A stretch of DNA of 8,927 bases from an uncultured Prevotella sp. (GCA_947072805.1 CAMTJK010000138.1:1-8927); one strand, 5' to 3'. Positions 1-7,068 are shown, counted from the first letter of the stretch. Program-made: numbers and translations. Notes: a model not told the origin generated them from the sequence alone.

Positions 1-90
1 ACGAAACTTATGCCTGTACATTTCCCAAGCAATACCTTCTTGATGAACAGAGCCACGTTAAGTTGTTATCATCATAACGCTAATGACTGA
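1..90 (+). CDS. Possible 3' end of a rightward gene, frame uncertain
   Basis: Two plus-strand frames run open from the window edge. Frame 3 ends with TAA at 75-77 and gives a 24-residue tail starting ETYACTFPKQ and ending KLLSS. Frame 1 ends with TGA at 88-90 and gives a 29-residue tail ending YHHNAND. The frame 3 tail looks more protein-like by composition (mixed charged and hydrophobic residues, less His/Asn clustering), but this is a judgement on very few codons. A rightward gene ending here would converge on secDF, which fits the terminator that follows. I do not recognise the protein, and the stretch could also be non-coding. Confidence 0.3.
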   Translation, partial: TKLMPVHFPSNTFLMNRATLSCYHHNAND

Positions 91-94
91 TTAA

Positions 95-133
95 ATAAAA
101 AGTCGGGGATATGTCTTCCAACATATCCCCGAC
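95..133 (-). terminator. Intrinsic terminator of secDF
   Basis: A perfect 13-bp inverted repeat (102-114 with 121-133) encloses a 6-base loop. Read on the minus strand, the GC-rich stem is followed at once by ACTTTTTATTT. It lies about 30 bases past the secDF stop codon, so it should end the secDF transcript. On the plus strand there is no T-run after the stem, so it is oriented for the leftward gene, although the hairpin may also affect a convergent transcript. Confidence 0.9.
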
Positions 134-163
134 ACAGTTATAATCAAAAGAGAAATATCTTTA

Positions 164-3100
164 TCAGGCTTTTATCTCGCTCTTCTTGTCAGCCCGCTTG
201 CCCATTGTAACGTAGGCGATAGGAGCAGCGATGAAGATAGATGACAGTGTACCGAAGATAACACCGAGTATCATTGCAAATGAGAAGCTGCGTATGCTGT
301 CTCCACCGAAGAGGAAGATACAGAGCAGCACGAGCAATGTGGATGCAGAAGTGTTGATGGTACGTGCGAGGGTCTGGTTCAGCGAGTCGTTAAAGATGGT
401 GAGACGTTCGCGCTTGTTGAAGAGCTGGAAATTCTCACGCACACGGTCGAACACTACCACCTTGTCGTTGATAGAGTAACCGATAACGGTAAGGATGGCT
501 CCGATGAATGTCTGGTCGATTTCGAGCGACATAGGAACGATGCCCCACAGAGCTGAATAGAATCCGATGACGATAATTGTATCGAGAGCCAGAGCCACTG
601 TTGAACCTACCGAATAAGCCACGTTGTGGAAACGGATAAGTATGTATATGAAGATAGCAATAAGAGCGAATATCACGCTGATGATAGCTCCATATGTGAT
701 TTCCTTGGCTACCGACGGTCCCACTTTGGCGCTGCTGATGATAGAACCACCTGCGCGTACGTCGGGGTTCTTGAACGCTTCAATGCTCTTCTGTGTTACG
801 AGGTTTGCCTTAGAGAGCGAGTTGAAGATAATTGTCTCCACCTCATCGTCTACAGCGGGGTTGTTTGATTCTATCTTGTAGTTTGTGGATATACGTATAC
901 ACTGTCCGTCGAGCACGCTCTGTGTTGCGATAACGCTGACGTTAGCATCGCCGAATACACCTTGCAGGGCAGTGCGCACCTGTTCCGGCTCAACGTTCTT
1001 CTCCAGTTTTATCACGTAGTTGCGGCCACCGGTGAAGTCGATGCTCTGGCTAAGTCCGCGAACGGCGAAGCAGATGATGAACAGAATGGCTGCGATACCC
1101 CATATTGAGAACGATTTCTTGCGCATTCCCATGAAGTTGATGCCCGGGTTCTGCATTATCTTGCGTGAGAACGGGGTAGAGAATGTGAGGTTTAGCCATT
1201 TGTCACGGCTCATCTGACGCTCGAACACGAGGCGGGTCATATATACTGCAGTGAAGAACGAGCAGCAGATACCGATGATAAGTGTTGTTGCGAAGCCGCG
1301 GATGGGACCGGTTCCGAATGCGTAGAGGATGATACCGGTGATGATTGACGTGAGGTTAGAGTCGAAGATGGCAGAGAATGCGTTGGCATAACCTTTCTTC
1401 ATTGCTTCTTTCACGTTCAGTCCTACGCGCAGTTCCTCTTTTGTGCGCTCATAGATAAGCACGTTTGCGTCGACAGCCATACCGAGAGAGAGCACTATAC
1501 CGGCGATACCGGGCATTGTCAGTGCTGCCTGGAAGGATGTCAGAATACCTAACGTGAAGAAGAGGTTGAAGAGAAGTGCGATGTTTGCCAGCATACCCGG
1601 TATTACATTATAGAGGGCAAGCATGTAAATCATCAGCAGGATGAATGCCACAACAAACGATATGAATCCCTGTTTGATGGACTGCGCTCCGAGCGACGGT
1701 CCCACCACTTCCTCCTGAACGATACGTGTAGGAGCCGGCATCTTACCGGAGTTCAGTGTGTTTGCGAGGTCTTTGGTATCTTCTATGGTGAAGTTACCGG
1801 TGATTTGTGAGTTGCCGCCGTTGATTTCGCAATTCACGCGCGGTGCGCTGTACACTGCATTGTCAAGTACAATGGCAACGGCTTTGCCAATATTCATCTT
1901 CGTGAGCTGTGCCCAGCGGCGTGCGCCGTCGGTGTTCATCTCCATTGTTACGCACGGAGCACCTGTTGTCGGCTCAAATCCGTCTCTTGCGGTTACTATC
2001 ACGTCGCCCTCAAGCGGAGCGCGACCCGAAGGTTCTGTAACCTTTATGGCATACAGTTCGTAAATCTGTCCCTTTGTGTCGAATTCTGCCGGTTTTGCTC
2101 CCCAAAGCAGTTTTACGTCAGAGGGCAATACCTGGCCTGCTATGTCGGAATATATGATGCTGTTCACTTCAGCCGTATCGCGCGACATTGCATATCCCAC
2201 TACGCTGAGTCCTTGTCCTTGTGTAGGTTGGAGTATTGAGAAGAGCGGGTTCTGTTTTTTCAGCTGCTCAATGTTCTTTTTGTTGGCAGTAGCGTCTTTC
2301 TGGGCTGCTTTGCCAGAGTTTACCATTTCGCTCAAGCCGCCTTTAGCCTTGGATGTATCGGCTTTTACTGTGTCGGCAGCAGCAACAGCGGCTGTGTCGG
2401 CTTTGGTTTCCTGGTTGAGGTTGGCGAACTTCTGGTTGAGTTGTGCCAGCAACGGCACTATATCCTGACTGTTGTATGTCTCCCAAAATTCGAGGTTTGC
2501 GCTACCTTGCAGTAGTTTGCGCACGCGTTCGGGCTCTTTGATGCCGGGCATTTCCACCATGATGCGTCCTGCATGTCCTTCCAGTTTCTGTATGTTTGGC
2601 TGAACAACGCCGAACTTGTCAATACGGTTGCGTACAACGTTGAAAGAGTTATCTACAGCCGACTGAACCTCTTCGCGAAGGGCGCGTTCCACTTCTGAGT
2701 CGCTGCTTTGTGTGCTCACTTTGCCTTTCATCTGCTGTGTGGCGAATATTTCTGCCAGACGGTGACCGGGTGCATTCTTTTTGTAATGCTTTACGAAGAG
2801 CGAGATGAAGTCAGACTGGCTTGTCTCTTCCTCTGCCTTAGCGTCTTGCATTGACTTTACGAACGCATGGTCGGTCTTGTGATCAGCCAGAACGGCGATG
2901 ACGTCGGGTACCGATACCTCAAGAACCACGTTCATACCGCCTTTCAAATCGAGTCCGAGACCGATTTCCATTTCGCGGCACTGCTTAAACGAGTAAATAC
3001 CGAAGAACCACACTTTTTCGTTCATGATGGAGTCGAGGTATTCCTGTCCTGCCTTCTCGCCCATAGCCAGCGCCTTGTTCTCATGATGGCGGGTTACAAA

Positions 3101-3175
3101 AGAGAAGGAAAGGTAGAACACACACACCAGCACGAGTGCGGCTGCGATAAACTTTACAATTCCTTTGTTTTGCAT
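164..3175 (-). CDS. secDF: SecDF fusion, Sec translocon accessory protein
   Basis: This is the fused SecD-SecF subunit that works with SecYEG and SecA and uses the proton gradient to help pull proteins across the inner membrane. SecD half: an N-terminal membrane segment near residues 10-27, the D1 motif GLGLDLKGG at 72-80, a large periplasmic P1 domain, and five membrane helices from about 502 to 650 with the GMAVDANVLIYERTKEE motif (565-581; D569 is the expected transport aspartate). SecF half: a helix near 690-707, SIDFTGG at 711-717, a periplasmic domain, then helices from about 826 to 985 with GYSINDKVVVFDRVREN at 899-915. At 1003 residues it is the usual size for Bacteroidota SecDF, where fusion is normal. 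An Ala/Lys/Asp-rich, probably disordered stretch (about 255-307) sits inside P1. Its own promoter lies in the 110-bp gap upstream, but no terminator separates it from the upstream gene, so read-through is possible. Confidence 0.97.
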   Translation of the reverse strand: MQNKGIVKFIAAALVLVCVFYLSFSFVTRHHENKALAMGEKAGQEYLDSIMNEKVWFFGIYSFKQCREMEIGLGLDLKGGMNVVLEVSVPDVIAVLADHKTDHAFVKSMQDAKAEEETSQSDFISLFVKHYKKNAPGHRLAEIFATQQMKGKVSTQSSDSEVERALREEVQSAVDNSFNVVRNRIDKFGVVQPNIQKLEGHAGRIMVEMPGIKEPERVRKLLQGSANLEFWETYNSQDIVPLLAQLNQKFANLNQETKADTAAVAAADTVKADTSKAKGGLSEMVNSGKAAQKDATANKKNIEQLKKQNPLFSILQPTQGQGLSVVGYAMSRDTAEVNSIIYSDIAGQVLPSDVKLLWGAKPAEFDTKGQIYELYAIKVTEPSGRAPLEGDVIVTARDGFEPTTGAPCVTMEMNTDGARRWAQLTKMNIGKAVAIVLDNAVYSAPRVNCEINGGNSQITGNFTIEDTKDLANTLNSGKMPAPTRIVQEEVVGPSLGAQSIKQGFISFVVAFILLMIYMLALYNVIPGMLANIALLFNLFFTLGILTSFQAALTMPGIAGIVLSLGMAVDANVLIYERTKEELRVGLNVKEAMKKGYANAFSAIFDSNLTSIITGIILYAFGTGPIRGFATTLIIGICCSFFTAVYMTRLVFERQMSRDKWLNLTFSTPFSRKIMQNPGINFMGMRKKSFSIWGIAAILFIICFAVRGLSQSIDFTGGRNYVIKLEKNVEPEQVRTALQGVFGDANVSVIATQSVLDGQCIRISTNYKIESNNPAVDDEVETIIFNSLSKANLVTQKSIEAFKNPDVRAGGSIISSAKVGPSVAKEITYGAIISVIFALIAIFIYILIRFHNVAYSVGSTVALALDTIIVIGFYSALWGIVPMSLEIDQTFIGAILTVIGYSINDKVVVFDRVRENFQLFNKRERLTIFNDSLNQTLARTINTSASTLLVLLCIFLFGGDSIRSFSFAMILGVIFGTLSSIFIAAPIAYVTMGKRADKKSEIKA

Positions 3176-3228
3176 CTTTTAATTATATTGTTTTAATTAT
3201 TATTGCGTAATATGGGAATTTTAGCTTG

Positions 3229-3260
3229 CAAATATAGCTAATTTTTTATATTTTGGAAAA
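3229..3260 (-). promoter_or_regulatory. Probable secDF promoter (Bacteroidales type)
   Basis: On the minus strand, TATATTTG (plus coordinates 3229-3236) matches the Bacteroidales -7 consensus TAnnTTTG exactly. The -33 position (3257-3260), 20 bases upstream, holds a TTTT run rather than TTTG, so that box is weak. Initiation would fall near 3222, giving a leader of about 45-50 bases. The leader is A/T-rich with no clear Shine-Dalgarno, as is usual in this group. Confidence 0.55.
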
Positions 3261-3285
3261 TTTATTGCTCTTTTTCATGCTTTTT

Positions 3286-4371
3286 TTAAGGTTTCTCCCG
3301 CTTTTTGAGCCAGCAGAAGATGGGATAATGGTCGGATGCATCTATTTTATTGTCCACCTTACAGTTATATGGAGTGAAGTCGTTGTTGCACATAATGTTG
3401 TCTATTCTCACATAGAATCCCTGTTGGTTGTACGACAGTCCGATGCCCAAGCCTGTGTTTACGTAGCAGTCGTTAAGTCCTTTTGCCACTATCCGTCGTG
3501 TGTACGATATTGGATTGTCGTTGAAATCGCCGCATACTATGGTAGGATAGTTGTTGTGCTCCTCTATATATTGGTGTACGATGTCGGCTTGTGGTGCTCT
3601 CATGGCGGCAGATTCTCCGAGTTTGGTTAATAGTTTTTTCGATTCTATCCTTACCGTGTCGTTTTTCATTTCGCCTTTCAGCATTTCCTTATACATTTTC
3701 CTTTCGTCGAGCGAGAGGTGTGTTGTTTCGAAGTGGTTGTTTACCACGAGCACCGTATCGTCATACATCTTTATATAATAAGCCATGCTTCCGTTGCCTT
3801 TCGACGTGTACTCTATTCTTTCCTTCCGTATTATCGGGAAGCGCGAGTATATCCCCACGGAGTTTATGTTTCGTGAACCCACGTGGGTGGTATCCTTGTA
3901 TTCGTAGAGGCTGTCGAGTTTCTCTTTCTGGTATTTTTGCGACATTAGGTTCTCCTGCAGGCACACTATGTCGGCGTCGCATTGTTTCAGGTAATCGTAT
4001 ATTAGGTCGAACGCGTTGTCATAGCGTTGTGCTCCGCTGAAGTTCTGTGCGTTGTACGACAGCACCTTTACCACGTTGTCGGGCATGTCTGCCGGCATAT
4101 TGATAGGTATGTATATCCTTATTGGCACATAGGCAAGCACGTATCCGGCTATTGGTATTATTGCCATGCGCCATTTGAAGATGAGCCAGAATACGAGGAA
4201 TATCAGGTTGAAGAGCAGGAATATGGGGAAAGCCATGCCGAAGCATGACAGGGTAGGGTGGCTTACCGGATTCACGTAATCGGCGAATCCGGTCAAAAGC
4301 ATTATGATGACAGTAGCTATATTGGCTCCTGCCACCATACTCACTGAAAAGGTTTTCAGCTTGTTAATCAT
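3286..4371 (-). CDS. Membrane-anchored endonuclease/exonuclease/phosphatase-fold protein
   Basis: The protein has three N-terminal membrane helices (about residues 8-29, 46-65 and 69-88) followed by a complete EEP (DNase I-like) domain from about residue 100. The metal and catalytic motifs are present in order: SYNAQN (N107), CLQEN (E140), NNHFE (N212, H213), GDFND (D282, N284), RIDN (D324) and the terminal SDHYP (D347, H348). Lys residues at 4 and 6 and the K66-R68 loop predict a cytoplasmic N-terminus, so after three helices the catalytic domain should be periplasmic. The EEP superfamily includes nucleases and phospho- or sphingolipid phosphodiesterases, and the sequence does not choose between them. 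The start overlaps the stop of the upstream rhomboid gene by 8 bp (ATGATTAA), so the two are probably co-transcribed and translationally coupled. The length of 361 residues is typical for membrane EEP proteins of this phylum. Confidence 0.88.
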   Translation of the reverse strand: MINKLKTFSVSMVAGANIATVIIMLLTGFADYVNPVSHPTLSCFGMAFPIFLLFNLIFLVFWLIFKWRMAIIPIAGYVLAYVPIRIYIPINMPADMPDNVVKVLSYNAQNFSGAQRYDNAFDLIYDYLKQCDADIVCLQENLMSQKYQKEKLDSLYEYKDTTHVGSRNINSVGIYSRFPIIRKERIEYTSKGNGSMAYYIKMYDDTVLVVNNHFETTHLSLDERKMYKEMLKGEMKNDTVRIESKKLLTKLGESAAMRAPQADIVHQYIEEHNNYPTIVCGDFNDNPISYTRRIVAKGLNDCYVNTGLGIGLSYNQQGFYVRIDNIMCNNDFTPYNCKVDNKIDASDHYPIFCWLKKREKP

Positions 4372-5287
4372 AGTCCTTGCTGCTGTCGAAGAGTTTCTTT
4401 TTCTCTTCTTTTGTCAGGCTGTCGTATCCGCTTGCCCTTATTTTGTCAAGAATGCGGTCTATTTCGTCCTGGTTGGCCTTCTTTCTTGCGTTATATTCCC
4501 AGTCAGATTCCTGTCTGCCTCCCTGTTCGGCGTGCATGTTTCCCTGCGGTTCGGCTTTCTTCTGCTTCATCTTTTCGAAGTTCTGTTTCAGATTGTTGAA
4601 GAATCCGTATCCGTTGTTATGGTTGTAGTATGCTCCCGGATGTTTTTGCCAGTATCGTATCATGATAAATCCGAACAACATTCCGCCGAGGTGAGCCATG
4701 TGTGCCACTCCGTCGCCGGGCAGTGTTAGTGCCGAGAACACCTCTATACCTATATATAATAGTACAAACCACTTTGCCTTTATTGGTATTGGCAGTGGAA
4801 AGATGAACATTCTTTCGTTAGGAAATGTCATACCGAAGGCCAGCAGTATGGCGTATACGCTGCCCGATGCGCCTATTGTAGTCCAGTAGTTGAGTTGCAT
4901 GGCGAGTCCCTTGGGCAGGTTCAGCAGCGATATTTCGGGATAGGTCTGTTGCAGTGTCATCGAAAGGTTTATGAGCTGTGCCGCTTCCTGCATCAGTCCG
5001 GCTCCTATTCCGCACACCATATAATATATAAGAAACTTCTTTGAGCCCCACACCTGTTCCATCACGCAGCCGAACATCCACAGTGCGAACATGTTGAAGA
5101 ACAGGTGCTGGAAGTTGGCGTGCAGAAACATATAGGTTACAAACTGGTACAGATGGAAGTCGCTTGCCAGAAAGAAGTGCAAGCCGCCTGTTGTCTTCAG
5201 TCCGGGTAGGATGAGCGCCGATGCGGCAAATGCCAGAATGTTTATCAGTAACAGATTCTTTGTTACGGCTGGTATGTTACGTATCAT
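4364..5287 (-). CDS. Rhomboid family intramembrane serine protease
   Basis: This is a polytopic inner-membrane protease that cuts transmembrane segments of other proteins. In the 307-residue form, the HxxxN motif of helix 2 is H61/N65, the nucleophile is S141 in GASG (139-142), and the catalytic partner is H199 in AHMAHLGGMLFG (HxxGxxxG). Both dyad residues are intact, so it should be active. Hydrophobic helices run from about residue 11 to 213. The charged tail (about 214-307) contains a Lys/Gln-rich linker and a short helical C-terminal segment (DRILDKIRASGYDSLTKEEK) that resembles a tail common in Bacteroidota rhomboids and is probably cytoplasmic. An upstream in-frame ATG at 5338 would add 17 polar, Arg-rich residues and lies on the -7 promoter element, so I chose the start at 5287. 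The gene overlaps the EEP gene downstream. The substrate is unknown. Confidence 0.92.
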   Translation of the reverse strand: MIRNIPAVTKNLLLINILAFAASALILPGLKTTGGLHFFLASDFHLYQFVTYMFLHANFQHLFFNMFALWMFGCVMEQVWGSKKFLIYYMVCGIGAGLMQEAAQLINLSMTLQQTYPEISLLNLPKGLAMQLNYWTTIGASGSVYAILLAFGMTFPNERMFIFPLPIPIKAKWFVLLYIGIEVFSALTLPGDGVAHMAHLGGMLFGFIMIRYWQKHPGAYYNHNNGYGFFNNLKQNFEKMKQKKAEPQGNMHAEQGGRQESDWEYNARKKANQDEIDRILDKIRASGYDSLTKEEKKKLFDSSKDYD

Positions 5288-5327
5288 ATTTTCTTGATAT
5301 AAAGAGCGATGCGTGCGGCACCGCCTA

Positions 5328-5361
5328 TTTGACGGCAAATTTACTAAAAATATCCGTCAAA
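5328..5361 (-). promoter_or_regulatory. Rhomboid promoter -7 element inside an inverted repeat
   Basis: On the minus strand, TAAATTTG (plus coordinates 5336-5343) matches the -7 consensus TAnnTTTG and lies about 50 bases upstream of the rhomboid start. A perfect 8-bp inverted repeat, TTTGACGG (5328-5335) and CCGTCAAA (5354-5361), flanks it with an 18-base spacer. The minus-strand TTTG in the right arm is only 14 bases from the -7 element, shorter than the usual 19-21, so the -33 box is uncertain. The repeat arms are placed so that a bound dimer could block initiation, but this is inference. Confidence 0.45.
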
Positions 5362-5425
5362 CCGCAGTATAATGCCTATTGACAGGCTATTTTTCTAAAA
5401 AAATATCACTTTTTTCGGCTTTTTG

Positions 5426-5456
5426 TTTGTTTTCTAAATAGTTTGCCCTATATTTG
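5426..5456 (+). promoter_or_regulatory. HU gene promoter (Bacteroidales type)
   Basis: TTTG at 5426-5429 and TATATTTG at 5449-5456 are separated by 19 bases. This matches the Bacteroidales -33/-7 consensus (TTTG, 19-21 bases, TAnnTTTG) exactly. Initiation would be near 5463, leaving a leader of nearly 60 A/T-rich bases before the HU start codon. A perfect match suits a highly expressed nucleoid protein gene. Confidence 0.8.
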
Positions 5457-5520
5457 CGATTAAAAAGTGCGAAAGACTATATTTTAAACTATTAATACTT
5501 AAATTAAAATCCAGAGAATT

Positions 5521-5793
5521 ATGAACAAGACAGAATTAATTGAAAAGATTGCAGCCGGTTCAGGTCTGCCTAAGACTGATGCAAAGAAGGCTCTTGATGC
5601 TACTGTTGCCGCTATCAAGGAAGCTCTTATCGCCGGTGACAAGATAGCTCTTGTTGGTTTCGGTACTTTCAGCGTAAACGAGCGTCCTGCACGTGAGGGC
5701 ATCAACCCCGCAACAAAGCAGAAGATTCAGATCGCTGCAAAGAAAGTTGCCAAATTTAAGGCTGGAGCAGAGTTGGCAGATGCTTTGAATTAA
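5521..5793 (+). CDS. HU family DNA-binding protein
   Basis: This is a small basic nucleoid protein that binds DNA as a dimer, bends it and compacts the chromosome. At 90 residues it has the standard HU length. The N-terminal helical dimerisation region (about 1-45) opens with MNKTELIEKIA. The signature GFGTFSVNERPAREGINPATKQ (46-67) is complete, including P63, the proline that intercalates between bases at the tip of the DNA-binding arm. The C-terminal part (FKAGAELADALN) is typical of HU rather than IHF. The strong consensus promoter upstream and the strong terminator downstream make it a single-gene unit. Bacteroidota usually carry several HU paralogues, so a specific hup symbol is not assigned. 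Confidence 0.96.
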   Translation: MNKTELIEKIAAGSGLPKTDAKKALDATVAAIKEALIAGDKIALVGFGTFSVNERPAREGINPATKQKIQIAAKKVAKFKAGAELADALN

Positions 5794-5812
5794 TCTATCC
5801 ATTAAAGATAAT

Positions 5813-5857
5813 GGGGTATCGTCTCTTTTACTTAGAGATGATACCTCTAATTTTTTT
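5813..5857 (+). terminator. Intrinsic terminator of the HU gene
   Basis: The stem pairs 5813-5826 with 5834-5847: 14 positions, with G-T wobbles at two of them, around a 7-base loop. It is followed by CTAA-type sequence and seven consecutive T at 5851-5857. It begins about 20 bases after the HU stop codon and separates HU from the downstream hydrolase. Confidence 0.9.
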
Positions 5858-5974
5858 ACCCTTTTACACAAAACAATACAGTCCCAAATACGTCGTTATG
5901 GTGATGCAAACAGGTTAGGCTGTTGCTTTCTGATGTCTTTCCAATGACATGTTTGGGATAATCATTTCGATGTT

Positions 5975-6952
5975 ATGATTATGAAAACTAAGACTTATCT
6001 TTTTTCCCTCGCCTTTTTATTTGCCCTTTCTTTTACCGTCACGACAGCCTGTTCCGATGACGACAATGACGAAATGGAGCTCCAGAAGGATAACGACAAC
6101 GATGACAATTTGGATAACGACAACGATGACAATTCGGATAACGACAACGATGACAATTTGGAGCCCGAGCTTGTGTGTGAAGAACTGTATTGCAACAGGG
6201 ACGGCTATAAGATATATGGCAAGATGTACCGCAAGGTGTCCGAGGGCAGCAAGGCACCGTGCGTAATACTCTCACACAGCAGTTCGCTCACACATGCAGC
6301 CATGGCTGGCTATGCCGACAGCATTGCCGAAAAGGGCATGTCTGCCTACTGTTTCGACTTTTGTGGCGGCAGTAGCGAGAGCCAGAGCGACGGTTCCACC
6401 GACGAGATGACCGTGTTCACCGAGGTGGACGACTTGAAGGCTGTTCTCGAAACGGTGAAAAAGCTCCCCTATGTTGATGCCGACAGCATCTTCCTGCTCG
6501 GTTCGAGTCAGGGCGGACTTGTTTCGGCTCTCACCGCAGAAGATGTGGCGTCGGATATCAGGGGAATGATACTTTTCTATCCTGCGTTCAACATACCCGA
6601 GCTTGTCAAGATGTTCTCCGGTTTCGGTGGTGGCTTTGGCGGCACCGGTGGCTTTGGTGGAATGGTCAGCACGAGCGAGGCATTCGTCGAGTCTATAAAG
6701 GATTTTGATGTGTGGAGCCACATCGGAGGTTATGCCGGTCCTGTGCTCATCATTCACGGAACGAACGATTTCATTGTGCCAATCTCCAATTCCGAGAAAG
6801 CCGTCACCATCTATCCCAATGCCAGTCTTGTGAGAATAGAGGGAGCAAACCACGGCTTCAACAATGCCAACCTTGGCGGTTACGGCAGCATGATGGGTGA
6901 ATATGACGATGAGGTTATGCCTTATGTCTATTCGTTCCTGATGCCGAGATAA
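5975..6952 (+). CDS. Alpha/beta hydrolase lipoprotein, probably surface exposed
   Basis: The protein is an alpha/beta hydrolase with a lipoprotein signal. The signal peptide (MKTKTYLFSLAFLFALSF) ends at TTAC, giving lipidated C26, and the mature start CSDDDND resembles the Bacteroides surface lipoprotein export signal (acidic residues right after the Cys). A linker with three copies of DNDNDDN(L/S) at residues 39-62 follows. The hydrolase domain starts near 66. The nucleophile is S178 in GSSQG (176-180), the acid is D265 in HGTND, and the base is H293 in ANHGF, so the triad is intact. FDFCGGGSS-like sequence near 127-134 fits the oxyanion strand region. A Gly/Phe-rich insert (216-229) lies after the nucleophile in the lid area. 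The fold is that of dienelactone-hydrolase/peptidase-S9-like enzymes; esterase and peptidase are both possible. ATG at 5975 or 5981 could be the start; the second gives the more standard signal peptide. It is probably monocistronic, with no convincing promoter seen. Confidence 0.85.
   Translation: MIMKTKTYLFSLAFLFALSFTVTTACSDDDNDEMELQKDNDNDDNLDNDNDDNSDNDNDDNLEPELVCEELYCNRDGYKIYGKMYRKVSEGSKAPCVILSHSSSLTHAAMAGYADSIAEKGMSAYCFDFCGGSSESQSDGSTDEMTVFTEVDDLKAVLETVKKLPYVDADSIFLLGSSQGGLVSALTAEDVASDIRGMILFYPAFNIPELVKMFSGFGGGFGGTGGFGGMVSTSEAFVESIKDFDVWSHIGGYAGPVLIIHGTNDFIVPISNSEKAVTIYPNASLVRIEGANHGFNNANLGGYGSMMGEYDDEVMPYVYSFLMPR
6089..6160 (+). repeat. Three tandem 24-bp repeats coding for an Asp/Asn linker
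   Basis: Three head-to-tail 24-bp units lie at 6089-6112, 6113-6136 and 6137-6160. Units 1 and 3 are identical; unit 2 differs by one T-to-C change (6135) that turns Leu into Ser. Each unit begins GATAACGACAACG and encodes DNDNDDNL or DNDNDDNS in frame. The near identity suggests recent duplication or slippage. In the protein it forms an acidic spacer between the lipid anchor and the hydrolase domain. Confidence 0.95.
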
Positions 6953-7008
6953 TAGCCAATGTTATGGAGTATGGCTGGAGCCGTTTGTTCTCATTCTTTT
7001 ATTAAAGG

Positions 7009-7068
7009 ATAACGGATTATGAAGAAGAGATGTTGTAGTGTTTACATCATCTTCTCATAATCCGTTAT
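7009..7068. terminator. Long hairpin between convergent genes, possible bidirectional terminator
   Basis: A 14-bp perfect stem pairs 7009-7022 with 7055-7068. It continues past a single bulged A (7023) with 5 more pairs (7024-7028 with 7050-7054), and past another bulged A (7049) with 4 more (7029-7032 with 7045-7048), leaving a 12-base loop. It sits between the ends of the hydrolase (+) and the kduD-type gene (-). Neither side has a strong T-run, so termination may be weak or aided by RNA structure and protein factors. Confidence 0.6.

Noticed and set aside
2076..2468. 130-residue open frame antisense to secDF
   Set aside because: Ser/Ala-rich shadow of the low-complexity SecD linker; no promoter or domain supports it.
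5288..5338. 17-residue N-terminal extension of the rhomboid protein from ATG 5338
   Set aside because: The added residues are polar and Arg-rich, and this ATG overlaps the -7 promoter element; the start at 5287 leads directly into the first membrane region.
5948..5955. CATGTTTG as a -7 element for the hydrolase gene
   Set aside because: It misses the first consensus T, has no TTTG at the right spacing upstream, and lies only about 20 bases before the start codon; too weak to list as a promoter.
5882..5958. Distant inverted repeat TCCCAAA/TTTGGGA before the hydrolase gene as a possible riboswitch or leader structure
   Set aside because: Only 7 bp pair across about 63 bases, no known riboswitch motif is recognisable, and no expression platform is visible.
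6272..6853. 193-residue open frame antisense to the alpha/beta hydrolase
   Set aside because: It lies wholly opposite a gene with an intact catalytic triad and signal peptide, has no recognisable domain, and is His/Arg-rich as expected for a codon shadow.
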